Assembly: GCF_003369915.1 (NCBI RefSeq)
Contig: NC_046675.1
Location: 29,698,001-29,762,000 of the forward strand
Origin: Drosophila miranda
Lineage: Eukaryota; Arthropoda; Insecta; Diptera; Drosophilidae
Direction of reading: 5' to 3'
DNA: 64,000 nt
In this document: piece after piece, positions 31,581 to 43,897 of the stretch
How positions within the stretch are numbered: the first letter of the stretch is position 1
Layout: the number at the start of each line of letters is the position of its first letter
Position numbers and translations under genes: made by a program
The notes under the pieces: generated by a model
What the model was told of the DNA's origin: nothing
The model's database searches: none
The model's input: only the letters and a program-made list of their open reading frames with translations

Positions 31581-34500
31581 CTAATTACCATTCCCACTGG
31601 CCGCCGTCTTCAGGACCGTTGCCGGCATTAGTTTCTTAGCCTCTCCCCCGGCCGTCGTCGTCACAGTGATCTTGCTACCAGCGGCAGCAGCAGCTCCTGC
31701 GGCCGTCACCATGGGTATCACCTTCATGTTGGACACCGGCTTGAGGTTCATGCCCTGCAATCCCTGCGAGAAGAACAACTGTCCGCCATTGCCTTGCACG
31801 GCAAAGACGAGATTATTGCCAGCTGTGGCTCCTCCTGTGGCATTGCTGCTCCCCGTGCTATTCGAAGTGCCCTGCTTGTTAGCCAACAGGACGTTCTTGG
31901 CCAGACGTAGGGTCTGTGTGCCGCCAGCCCCAATCAGCAGGGTCTTTGGTGCAGTCGCGATGCCACTGGATGCCACTGTGGTGAGGTGGTTGTTGGTGGT
32001 GGTGCTGGGGCTGCTGCTGCTGCCGCTGCCACTGGTGGTGGGCGCCAAGCGAAGCAATTGGTTGCCCATGATCACGGTCTGCATGGGTGCCCCACCGGGA
32101 CGTGCGGGAATCTGCAATAGAAATGCATTAATAAAGAATTAAGGAGAGGTTCCTTTGCTGGATTTCGTACCGCTCCTTGGATCTTCAGCGTCTGCCCGCC
32201 AATTACAATGCTCTGTGTCGTACGCACAGCATTTGTTCCCGCTGTTGTCGTTGTCGCTGTGGGTTGGGTGGTCACAACACTACCGCCTCCTAGCTGCTTG
32301 ATTGCCTTGGCATGCAGCAGCAATGGCTTGCCCGGCAGCACTGTCGTCTTGCCAATGATCTTGGGCACCATCGTGGGTCCTCCAGCGCCCGTTGCACTCA
32401 CAATGCGCGCCATCGTCGGCAGATGCTTGGCCTGCACTTGGATGGGCTGCGTTGCTTGGCTTTGATTGGGCGTCAGGGTGATGACATTGCCCGCCGAGGA
32501 GGTTGCCAACTGGATGATGTTGCTGCCAGTCGTTAGGAGTTTCCCTCCACTCTGCTGCTGTTGCTGCTTTTGCAGCAGACTATCCAGCGTAATGATCTGC
32601 CCACCCTGAGTGGTGGGGCTACCACTCGCTCCGCCCGCTGCTGTGCTCACGGGCGTTGTTGTCCGTATCACACGCGTGGCATTCGAGGTGCTGACCACCG
32701 TTGCGGCACCTCCTGCCGCCGCTTGCTTGAAGTTCTGCAGCACAATCCTTTGCTGTGGCGACGACAGATTACCCTTGACAGCCACCGTTCCTCCAACGGT
32801 GGCCGTTGTGGTGAGTATTTTGGGTGAGGTCTTGGCCAGTGCTTGGAAAACTATCTTTTTGTTCGACGAAATGGCTGTATTTCCTGTGAAATCAAAAGAG
32901 TATTAGATTAGACACTGGAAAAGATCTCAGAAGTGGCAGGGCACTCACCCACTAATATCCTTTGCTGTGGCGTACTCTGCACTGGCGATGCAATCTTTGC
33001 CGTGCCACCCATCGCCTTCTGCTTCAGTTGTTGTTGCTGCAGCGTTGCAAAAGCCTGGGGCGACATCTTCACGATGCCTCCAGTGACGGCACTTACGGCC
33101 GTGCTACTGCTCGTTGCAATGGTTATGGGTGAAGTGCTGGTCTCCGTTGATGTTGACACTGATTTATTGGATATTATGGAGACGGCGCCAATCTTTTGCT
33201 GCACCGGACGCACTGTCGATTGGGGTACAACGCGTGAACCCAGTATCTGCACTTGCTGTGGCTTTGTGTGGCCTGTGGCTGCCGCACCAGCGGGCAGCAA
33301 TCGTATAATATTCTTGGGCATCTGCGGGCGTGGACTTATTGTCATCGACTTGGGTTTGCCCAGCACTTGAGGATGCTGCTGCTGCTGTGGCGAGTGTAGC
33401 TGCTGCTGATGCTGGTCCAATGGTATGATAAAGTTCCCTATTTTGCTCGTTGTCGGTGTCTTTTTGATCATCAGCTTTTTGTTAACAGCCGCCGTGGTCG
33501 ATGATCCTTGGGTAGAAGTGGGCGTGGTGGCCACATGAACCGTCTGCATGCCACTGGGCGTCGATACCAGTATGGGTGTGGTGTTCTTTTGAGGACTGAT
33601 CTTGGATATAGAAAAATTACCCGCCTTTGGGGTCCCCACAGCCACGGGTCGATGCACTGCACCCATGGGAACGGGCTTGAGCAGGGATTTCTGCATTGTC
33701 GGCGACGGGATGGGCGTCGGAATAGCAGTGGGCGAGTGCTGGGCTGTTGTGCTGGTGTTGTTGTTGTTGTTGTTGGCAGGTGGTATGTTGTACTTGAGAG
33801 GCGGCACGGGGGGGCACTTGACAGGGAGCGGAGGAAGCTTCTTCACTTGCAGGAGAGCAGGAGGAGTGGGATTGCCCACAGAGGCTACCAATGCTGGCAT
33901 ATCCTGCATTTCCATAGAGCTTTCGCCATCCTCCTTCTTTGGCTTGGCCAGGTTCTTCTTTTGCTGCTGTTTCTGCTTCACCAGCGTCATGTTGAGCTTG
34001 TGCATCCGTTCGAACTCCTCCTCGCTGCGATTGCGATGCAAGTAGATCCAGATCTTGCGCTTGGCATCGTACTTCACACAGGGATCGATCCCGCCGTGCA
34101 TTCGATCCAGCGCACCGCTGACAATCGTCTGCAGGACGTTCTCCGCCGCCTGATGATTCACGAACTGCGAGCACTTCAGCAGCTCTGAGATTTCCGAGCG
34201 TGTACCCTCGCCATTGGGCAGCCGGGCCGTGGCGTCCCTTACCAGCGTCAGAATGGTCACAAACGGCGGTCGATCGTCCACCATCACGGCATGTCCTCGG
34301 GCCTTATTTAGGGGCAAGCTCTGGGTGTAGATGCCCTTGACGGGACCCACCACGCTCTCGTAGCCGTTCAGGCGATACGTAAACGGTCGATGGGGATACT
34401 CGAAGCGTAGCCTCTCCTGCCGCTGGAACTCCAGGATGTCCGCCTGGCTGGCCGTGCGCACCGTCCAGGTGGTGGGGCACCGTGGCGGCGGCGTCGGCGA

Positions 34501-36647
34501 TGCATCCACGTGCATGGACGTGGGTACGGTTGCAATAAACATGGCCCCCGGGCTGGGATTCAGATGCACCGTCGTGGCTACGGATTGCTCCTCCTTTTGG
34601 GTCTTCAGCCAGTACTGGCAGAGGGTGCACAGTCGCGCATCCGAATCCCTGCCAGCGCCAATCCACTGGTAGATATTCAACATGGTCTTGTGCTCTATGT
34701 AGGGCACATATTCCGCCGGCAGTGGGCCAACATCGGCCGCCAGAAAGTTGACTGCGGACTGCAGCAGCAACGACCAATCGGGCTGCTGGATTCGGGCCAC
34801 ATCACCCGTGGGGATGACAACATCGGAATGTTTCTCCCGCCAGGTGGCCAACAGAATCTGCAGCTCTCCGTAGGTCAAACGATGCTGTGGCGTGGAAACG
34901 AACAGATCTCGCAGCAGAGAGAAGTAGCAGGCAGGGCGAGGCGATGCCGCAGTTCGAATCACTTCCCCTCCTCTGGCGGGGGGACTGCCTACGATGTGGG
35001 CAGCCGCCTTTAGAGGAGGATTGGTTGGGGAATTGGTTGAAAGATTGGAAATTATGGTTGAGGCTGGCGTTGGCACACTTATGGGCTCCAGCTTGGGGAT
35101 CAATGCGGGCACCGGAGCAGCAGCAGTCGCCGCCGCTCCTATTTGTGGTGGCATTTTCTTTGGCATTAGATCCTTGGGAACATGATCCTGCTGTTGCTGC
35201 AAATGGTGCTTCTGCTTCTGCTGCTGCTGCGTCTCTTCTTTGATGAAGATATCCTCCTCGGGCTCGTTTTTGACCACCCCAATGCGCACCAGAGCGGGTG
35301 GATCGGGATTGAGGCGCGCCAGCAATGCTTTTGGCTTGCGTCCCGGCTTGAAGCTGCCCACAAACTGTGCCCGCGTGCAGATATCCCTCAAACGCACCTC
35401 CGATGTATCGAATTCGGGATTTTCCTGTAAACAGAAAAATACATTTAAAGTGTCCCTTTTTTTGGGAACCGAAGACCAATGCTTACCGGTTGCTCCACTT
35501 TCCGTCGCTTGTAGTCCCGCAGATACTTTTTGAAATTCTTATCATTCAACTGCGGGATTCTGCCGGCCTGCATGGAGCGCAGGACCTGCTCATCATCCAC
35601 ACCAGGGCGACGCTTGAAGAAGGTATTGTAAATGCTATTCTTGTCCGCCGCATTCGAGGACCTCACGGCGGTCTCCTCCATCTTGGGCTCCGCCTCCATC
35701 TTGGGCTCCGCCTCCATTTTGGGCAGACGCTTCATTAGATCCGCACACTCCTCGTCCTCTTCCTCGGCACTGATCTCACCCGAGGGCACCTTGAGCTCTT
35801 GGATGACCTCCAGGAGCTCCTGGACATACCGCTTCTTGGCCCGTTGCGAGCACATTTTGTTCTCCATCGAGAGCGCTGGGGGTTTTCGCTTGCGCGGCCG
35901 TGGCATCATCGACTTGGCGGCAGCGGCAGACTCTTCCGGCGGCGACGAGGTATACGCCAGCTTGAGCATGTGCTCGCGGGAGAGGAAGAGCTCTTTGGCC
36001 AATTGGCTGAGACGTTCGGCCTGCTGGAAGCGGAATTCGCGCCGACTAGAGTGGTGGATGCTGCGACGCAGCTTAAGGACATCCGGCCGGAGGTTACCAT
36101 CCTCCAGCTGCCGCTGCAGCTGCAGCAGAGGCGACTGGCCGAACCGCTGAAGGCCACCATTAAACAACTGAATGAGCGTACGCTGCTGCTCGGCCCCCGC
36201 CTGCGGTGCAGACACCAGACCCGTGAAGTCGGGCAGCAGGGACTGCAGCCGCGCCTGGACATGCTGCGGCAGCAGTTGCCATGTCTCCATCGAGAAGAAC
36301 TCATGAAAGATGGCGGAGTTCTCGCAGAGACCCCGCGGCAGGCGAAAAGTGTCGCGTTTACTTAGCTGCGCCAGCTCCAGTTCATCCGATTGGCAAGTGG
36401 TGGTGTCGTCCTCCGTCTCGGATTCGGTGATCGCATCCTGATCGGAGATATCCTCATCCTCGACATCGACGTCGTCCTCGGGCAGTGAACCGGGTGCAGA
36501 GGAACTGGAACTACTGCTGCTCCGATTGCTGCTGGCGCCGGAGCTGCTGCTGCTCCCGTCGCTCATTTGGCCAATGTCATCCTCCTCCTCCTCCTCGGAG
36601 TCCAGGCTGGGCCTCAGCATGCTGTTGATGTTTATGTTATTGCTCAT
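31581..36647 (-). CDS. Nfrkb: NFRKB homologue, INO80 complex subunit
   Basis: Exons 35487-36647, 32949-35424, 32171-32883 and 31581-32111; 1626 aa. NFRKB (INO80G) is a metazoan-specific INO80 subunit whose N-terminal DEUBAD domain holds the deubiquitinase UCHL5 inactive. Seen here: an acidic Ser-rich start (MSNNININSMLRPSLDSEEEEED); the DEUBAD-like block at about residues 100-200 (FRLPRGLCENSAIFHEFF, WQLLPQHVQARLQSLLP); basic RPRKRKPP; the NFRKB winged-helix region (CYFSLLRDLFVSTPQHRLTYGELQ, WREKHSD, YVPYIEHKTMLNIYQWIG); and FRYEYPHRPFTYRLNG-type conserved residues (in LRFEYPHRPFTYRLNGYESVVGPVKG). The C-terminal half is a long Thr/Ser/Gln/Val-rich disordered tail typical of the family. The ATG at 36647 is internal to a longer open frame; the upstream part starts only at a non-ATG codon. 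It is head-to-head with XNP. Confidence 0.9.
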
Positions 36648-37784
36648 TTTTGTAGCAATTTTTGTGTCGAACAGCGTTTTTCCTTTTGTTACGTGGGCAG
36701 AGCACCGCACCAAGAGCAATTTTTTTTCTCTACACTAAGTTATAATTTTTGTCTCTTACGCCGCTGCTGCTGCCTCGTTATATCAAACATATTAGCTGGT
36801 TGTTTTCTTCTTTTTTTATTGCTTCGCAGCATGTTTTCTCTACGATTTTTTCGGCATTCCTCACGAGACGCGCCCATTTTGCAATGAGTTGGCAGCTTCT
36901 GCCCGAACATTACGCTGATTAGGGATGAACCGATATGAGAGTTTCAAAATACAGTTGCAGCCGCGATTAAATCAACATTTATATGAAACTAGTTTAAAAT
37001 GGTTTAGATCGGGGTTTTAGTTAGGGAAAATATGGATATAACAATGGTTTCTTGCTGGTCGGACACAAACAAATCACTGTTAATAATTTAATACAATTCC
37101 ACCGAATTTTGCCATTCAATCGGTGGCGCGGACACGTACAACAAAATTTCGCCTGTGTATACCAAAAAATTTGTAGCGGCGGCTTTTCGCCCTCGGCTTG
37201 CAACAATTTTCCTACTTTTTTGGTGTTGCAAATAGTTAACAATTAATAAATGTTGAACCACAGCCACCATAGCCCACAACTGGTCAAAATGAAAGACCAT
37301 TGACAGCAATAAAAGGTGAATAAGAATGTGAATAGAGAGAGCGAGTAGGCCGCTGTTTTAGTTTTAGTCGTCAAAAGTTTCAAATAAATAATAAATGTGT
37401 GTAGTGTGTGTCTGGTCAGAGCTTAGAAGTCTAGCAATAGGAGGCACAGGCATAAAGGCCACCCGACGCCACAAAAAGAGGCAGACTCTCGGATTGCAAA
37501 AAAAAGAAGAGACAAAAAAACTATAAGAAGAAGAAAATGAGAAGAAGGTGAAGTAGAAAAGAAGAAGCAGAACTCGCAAAAGGCAGAAAAGAGCCCGAAT
37601 GAACGCGCGGCAAATGCTTGCAAAATTACATATGTATATATACATATATACATATATTATGTGTATATTGCACATAAAAATAAGAGAAATAGTAGTTTCT
37701 TGCGCGCAGACTAACCGCAATCTAAATCGCGTTTTTCTTGCAGATCTGTAGAACATAGTGGCGGCACAAACCCTCCGGTTATCT
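36648..37784. other. Nfrkb-XNP divergent promoter region
   Basis: 1.1 kb between the two ATGs, with probable leaders at both ends. TTTTTCTTGCAG at 37733-37743 looks like a splice acceptor, so XNP may have a noncoding first exon farther left, near 37.3 kb. Purine-rich sequence lies at 37500-37580. Confidence 0.5.
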
Positions 37785-40700
37785 ATGGGAAAGGAAAAGA
37801 CCGACGCTTGTGAGACAAATGCCGCAACATCTCTGAGAGCAAAAAAACGACCAGAAGTGGGTGTGGAATCCACGGACTTCACCGACGCCATCTCCGACTC
37901 TGAAAGAAACCAAACCAAAGGAACAAGAACTAAAAAGCAGTCCAAAAATGATGTTCCGTCGGAGGCAGTCGGCAGCAGCCACAAAGAGCCAACAAGTGAT
38001 GATGCTACCAGTGGAACAGATGCAGAAGCAGCAGCAGTAGCCGAAGTTTCTGTCAAAGTACAGGCCACCTTGGATAAACCCCAAGTGGAAAAGAAAACCT
38101 GCAAAATCCGCATTGTGCCTCTAGAGAAACTACTGCCACAGAAAGTGACGCAAACGAGAGAGCAACCAAAAGTCTTGCCGCAACGCAAGTCTCGCAACAA
38201 CATTTCGATCATTGAATTGAGCGACAGCGACGAGACCGAAGACGAGCAAAAACAAGAGCACAAAGCGCCCATTGTAGTGAATCCTTTGCGCAGGAAAGCG
38301 AAGGCCATCACCAAGTCCCACGGCAACGCCAGCGGGGCCACCATAACCATCTTGTCATCCTCCTCCTCGGAAGAGAACAGGCCCTTCAAGCTATCGAAGG
38401 CTGTCGAGGCCAAGAAGCGGGCAAAGAATATTTCCAGTCTGTTCCACTCATCCGCCGAGGATAGCGGCGACAGTAAGCCCTTGCAGGTCCGCGCCAAAGC
38501 CATCAACGGCAAAGAGAAGATTGCCAAGAAGATCCCACGCATCGCTTCATCCATTGAAGGGAGTGACAGTCGGTCTGCAGGCCCAGGCACCAAGAAGTCT
38601 CGAAATAAGAGAAGCAGATTTCATTCCGAAGAAGCGGCCAGCCTCGCACAGCTCTTAAAGGCGGCCATCAACGGTGCGGAAGAGCCAAGGTCTCCCAAGA
38701 AGATTGCTAGTGAGTTCTCCTCTTCGTCCGAGGAAAGCCAGCCCTTGGAGACCCGCAGAAAGGCCATCAACGGCAGGCCACGAAGGGATTCGACGCTTTC
38801 CAAGGAGAAGCATCCACCGAAACCCTCTGCCACTTCTGTGCTTGCCCAACAACAGCAGCAGCAGCAGCATCGACTGAAAACTTGTTTGGTACGTGTGAAG
38901 CGGATTAAAGCGTCAGAGCCGGAGCGAAGGCCAAGCATCAAGGAGGCAGAGCCGAAGCCACAGACAGAACAAAAGCCAAAATCTAAGGCAGAACCAGAGC
39001 CAGAGCCAGAGCCAAGCACTTCAAACAAACGCCAACGCATCATGAGCACAGATTCCGAGGAGGCTGCCACAACCTCGGGCACGGCAGCGGCAGCAGCCAA
39101 ACGGGCACGCCGCTCCGCAAAAAAGAGTGAGGAGTCCGAACCGGACTCCGACTATGAGGCAGCCGAGGAGGCGCCCGAGCAGGCCGAGTCCGATGAGTCC
39201 GAGCAGGAGGAGGAGGAGGAGGAGGAGGAGTTCCAGGCAAAATCCGAAGAAGATGAAGAGGCGGAGGAGGAGGAGGATGCCGCCCAGACAAGCGGCAGCG
39301 AGGTAATACCACAGCGCAAGCGTCGCGGCGGCGTCAAAAAGCGCGACACCGACTCCGACAAGGGTTCCTCCGACTTTGAGCCCCAGGAAAAGTCCAAAAA
39401 GAAACGCAAACGCATCAAAAACAACTCGAGCGGCGAGAGCGATGCGGATGGGGATGATGAGAAGCAGAAGAACAAGCGGAAGACGATTCGAAAGATTATC
39501 AAAAGCAAGGATCTCGATATGACCACCAAGGAGGCGGCCAAAGAGGAGGACGATCGTCGCCGTCGCATCGAGGAGCGTCAGCGGGTATACAATCGCATCT
39601 TTGACAAATCGGAGAGCATCGAAATCTCCGAACTGGTGCTGGACTTTGACGAGGACTCCAAGAAGGCTCTGCTGCAGGTGGACAAGGGCCTGCTCAAAAA
39701 ACTGAAGCCCCATCAAGTGGAGGGCGTCAAATTCATGTGGGATGCCTGCTTCGAGACGCTCAAAGACAGCGAAGAGAAGCCCGGCTCTGGCTGCATTCTG
39801 GCCCACTGCATGGGTCTGGGCAAGACCCTTCAGGTGGTGACCCTCACCCACACGCTCCTCATGAACAGGCGCACAGGCGTCGAGCGAGTCCTGGTGATCA
39901 CGCCCCTTAGCACGGTGAACAATTGGGCGCGTGAATTCCTCTACTGGATGAAGTTTGCCAATCGCAAGGACATCGAAGTGTACGACATCTCCCGCTACAA
40001 GGACAAGCCCACGCGGATCTTCAAGCTAACCGAATGGTTCAACGAGGGCGGGGTCTGCATCCTAGGCTACGATATGTACCGCATTTTGGCCAACGAAAAG
40101 GCCAAAGGACTGCGCAAGAAGCAACGCGAACAGCTGCTACAGGCACTCGTCGAGCCCGGGCCGGATCTGGTGGTCTGCGATGAGGGACACTTGCTGAAGA
40201 ACGAGAAGACATCGATCAGCAAGGCGGTGACAAGGATGCGCACCAAACGGAGGATTGTCCTCACGGGAACTCCGCTGCAAAATAATCTCAGAGAATGTAA
40301 GTAAAGGATCTCCTTCCTGAGCGGCTGTCTAATCTTTGTCTCTTTTCCGCCCATAGATTACTGTATGATTCAGTTTGTGAAACCAAGTCTGCTCGGCACC
40401 TACAAGGAGTACATGAATCGCTTTGTGAATCCCATCAGCAACGGCCAGTACACTGACTCCACGGAGCGCGATCTCCGCCTGATGAAGCACCGCTCGCACA
40501 TACTCCACAAGCTGCTGGAGGGATGCATCCAGCGTCGGGACTATTCCGTTCTGGCGCCGTACTTGCCGCCGAAACACGAGTATGTGATCTATACGACGTT
40601 GTCGGAGCTGCAGCAGACATTGTATGGCTACTATATGACCACATATCGGGAACAGAACAGCTCGGATATCTGTGGCAAGGGTGCGCGCTTGTTTCAGGAC

Positions 40701-42403
40701 TTCCAGGACCTGCGACGCATCTGGACGCATCCCATGAATCTGCGTGTGAATAGCGACAATGTAATTGCCAAGCGTTTGCTCAGCAACGATGATTCGGACA
40801 TTGAGGGCTTCATTTGCGACGAAACCGAGGAGGAGGAAGCCGCCGACAGCAATTCCTCCGATAGCTGTGAGTCCTTCAAATCGGATGCCAGCATGTCTGG
40901 TGCTCGAAAGAGTACCAAAAAGCACAAGACCCGCAACAGAGCCGGTGCTGATTCGGATTCCGATCTGGAGATGCTGCCCTCGGGACCCCTCGCACAGAAG
41001 GACGACCCCTCCGAGTGGTGGAAGCCATTTGTGGAGGAGCGCGAACTGAACAACGTGAATCATTCCCCCAAGCTGTTGATCTTGCTGCGTCTCCTGCAGC
41101 AGTGCGAGGCCATTGGCGACAAATTGTTGGTCTTTTCGCAGTCCCTGCAATCCCTGGACGTCATCGAGCATTTCCTTTCGCTGGTGGACAGCAATACAAA
41201 GAACTACGAGTTTGAGGGTGAGTCTCAGAGCAACCTCTTGGTCCCCCTCCCCTCTAATATCTCGCTTTTCCTCTAATAGGGGACGTTGGCGAGTTCAAGG
41301 GCTGCTGGACCAATGGCAAGGACTACTTCCGACTCGATGGCTCCTGCAGCGTTGAGCAGCGCGAGGCCATGTGCAAGACCTTCAACAATGTGGCCAATCT
41401 ACGCGCCCGACTTTTCCTCATTTCCACGCGTGCCGGCGGTCTGGGCATCAATCTGGTGGCCGCCAATCGTGTGGTGATCTTTGATGTCTCCTGGAATCCC
41501 TCCCACGACACCCAGAGCATCTTCCGAGTGTATCGCTTCGGGCAGGTGAAGCCCTGCTACATCTACCGTCTGATCGCCATGGGCACCATGGAGCAGAAGG
41601 TGTACGAGCGGCAGGTGGCCAAGCAGGCCACCGCCAAGCGTGTGATTGACGAGCAGCAGATCTCCAGGCACTACAATCAAACGGACTTGACGGAGCTCTA
41701 TTCGTACGAGTTGAAGCCAACGGCGGAGCGGGAGATGCCGGCACTGCCCAAGGATAGACTGTTTGCAGAGCTGCTGACCGAGCACGACAAGCTGATATTC
41801 AAATATCACGAGCACGACTCCCTGCTGGAGCAGGAGGAGCACGAAAATCTGACCGAGGAGGAGCGAAAGTCCGCGTGGGCCGAATACGAGGCGGAGAAGA
41901 CACGCACCGTGCAGGCCTCCCAATACATGAGCTACGATCGCAATGCCTTTGGCAATCAGGTGATGGGACAATTTGGCAACGCCTCCGGCAGCGTCACCTC
42001 CAACAAGATCTTTGGCTTCCGTTCGGACATTCTGCTGCAGTTGCTCAACATGAAAATATCCAAAGATCATCCAGAACTAACGCAGAACCAGGTCATCCAA
42101 TTGGTGCCGACATATCTGCAGCAGCTGTACAACGAGATGAACAATGGAGATCCCTCCATGTACAAGGATCTGTTGAATCTGCACGGGAATATCATACACC
42201 CCAGTGGGATGTATATGAATCCATTGCTCTATGCCAATCAGCATCCATCGGCGGCGGGCTATAATCAGGGTACAGGTGGTGCCGGTGCCGTTGCGGGTGT
42301 GGGTGTCGGTGCCGGTGCCGTTGCAGGTGTGCCAGGAGGAGTTCCGCCTACGGTGCCTGCAGCACCAGGTTTCGAGCCGGATAAGGTATACGAAATTGAT
42401 TAG
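37785..42403 (+). CDS. XNP: XNP, ATRX-family SNF2 chromatin remodeller
   Basis: Exons 37785-40296, 40357-41217 and 41280-42403; 1498 aa. XNP/dATRX is a SNF2 ATPase of heterochromatin and of open histone-variant H3.3 sites. As in other flies there is no ADD domain. The N-terminal 600 residues are charged and disordered, with an acidic block at about 39130-39290. The SNF2 N-lobe has CMGLGKTLQVV (Walker A, residue about 675), VLVITPLSTVNNW, the ATRX-type DEGH box (VVCDEGHLLKN) and VLTGTPLQNN, split at exon 1/2. A large acidic insertion (about 40780-40960) separates it from the C-lobe: LLVFSQSLQSLDVIE, FRLDGSCSV, STRAGGLGIN, FRVYRFGQVKPCYIYRL. ATRX-specific residues YERQVAKQATAKRVIDEQQ and QISRHY follow. 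The tail has a Gly/Val/Ala repeat. The ATG at 37785 was chosen over an upstream in-frame GTG. The protein is longer than D. melanogaster XNP (about 1310 aa), mainly at the N-terminus. Confidence 0.95.
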
Positions 42404-43897
42404 GATTCTCCACCTTCACAGAGGCAGATTGGATAAACACTCTCCACTCCACAGAAGAGAGAGAAGCCACACCCACAGGGCCCTTTCCATTGAGAAAACA
42501 CAACCCTTGAATGGGTTGAAATTTATATTATAATTTTAGGTAATTTCGTGTTTTTTGTTTTTCCTAACAAATGGATCGATCATCTAAGCTAATCCAATAA
42601 CCAATTTATTGTTTTCTCTCTCTCTCTCTCTCTCTATCTCTCGCAGTCTAGTTAAGGGTTTAAAACTGTCCTAAAAATTCAGCTGTAGACTTACAATTAC
42701 ATTAGATACAAGATAAAAGATACACAGATGCGTTTTTCAGTTATAATTAAAATAAACACACAAAATATTATTTAGATCGCCTAGCTATTACGATTATAAT
42801 ATTGGAATGAATGGATACGCTGTAGCGTCTGGCTAGGACCTCCTCCAATCCCTCACACACACACAGGAACATTATTTAAACACGCAACAAACGATAAACA
42901 ATAAATGGCACAGATATTATACATACAAAAAAAAAATATAATTAACATTTAAAGAGGTTTTTATTGGGGAAAGGACAGGGTTTTTGTGGTATGACTGAAG
43001 CTTGGAGAGGAAGGCGTCGGAATATTTAAGAAAGAATTGCTTTAGAGGGATTTTTCTGGAGATGTTTGATGATTGAAAGGAAAGTACTTACATTGATTAT
43101 GGATATATCTGGCTTATAACACCTAGATATAGCCATATTTTATAGTTTTGAAGCACACCTTGAGATGTTTAAAGGGATTTTAAGTGGTTTTAGGGATCTC
43201 CTGGAACTTCATTCCAATGATGATGAATATATAGATATACCTATATTCCCAGATTCAATGAAGATTTTGAACCGTGTTTGGACTTGGGTGGTACTTTAGA
43301 AGCCTGGAAAGAATGTACATCCAATGCTTATAGATACAATACCTCTTTTCTGGTATATAAGATGTGGATTGTGATTGAAACAGTTTTTGGAAGTTTTGAA
43401 CGGGTTGAACGGGTTTTGAGGGCTCTTCTGGGGTATCTTTATAGCCTTTAGCGATTAACAAAGGAAGTACTTTCCTAAAAGATAACGAATATATCTGATG
43501 CTTTTGGATATATGATATCCATATTTAACGCATTTTTTCGGCAAAATAAATCTTGATCTGATCTATTTTTTTTTATACCTCCTTCACGAATGGAATCTGC
43601 CAGATGTGTGGTGCAGCACCGAGAAGGAAGCGTTTCCGACCCAATAAAGTTTATCAAGTATATCCTGTCCCTCACTCCCGAGGAGCACCGAAATCTCGGA
43701 GATTACAAGAGATAGAGCAACACAGTTTTATATCCAGACTACTTTGATAACACACTGAATCGAGTTTGTTTCAGTTTGTGCGCCCTGACTGAGTATCGAG
43801 CATAAATTTCGAGTGGCAGCCCTAGCTGCGACTCAGTTCAGTGACACAATTTGTCAGATTCAGATTTGTTCGATTTGTGGAAATATCAGCAACAAAA
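42404..43897. other. XNP 3' UTR and spacer before RCC1
   Basis: Long 3' UTR candidate with AATAAA-like hexamers near 42750 and 42899, a (CT)n run at 42616-42640 and a short (CA)n run at 42856-42866. From 43000 to 43800 the sequence is unremarkable. RCC1 promoter sequences must lie just before 43898. Confidence 0.5.

Noticed and set aside
33508-34188. 226-codon plus-strand ORF inside Nfrkb
   Set aside because: Antisense of Nfrkb exon 2; His/Arg/Leu-biased and without a domain.
37364-38593. 409-codon minus-strand ORF opposite the XNP start
   Set aside because: Antisense of the XNP N-terminus with Ser/Leu/Phe bias; no family resemblance and no ATG-proximal promoter.
39021-39851. 276-codon minus-strand ORF with Leu runs
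   Set aside because: Antisense of the acidic XNP region; Leu runs come from GAG repeats read backwards.
40329-41171. 280-codon minus-strand ORF
   Set aside because: Shadow of XNP exon 2, which has clear helicase motifs in the other strand.
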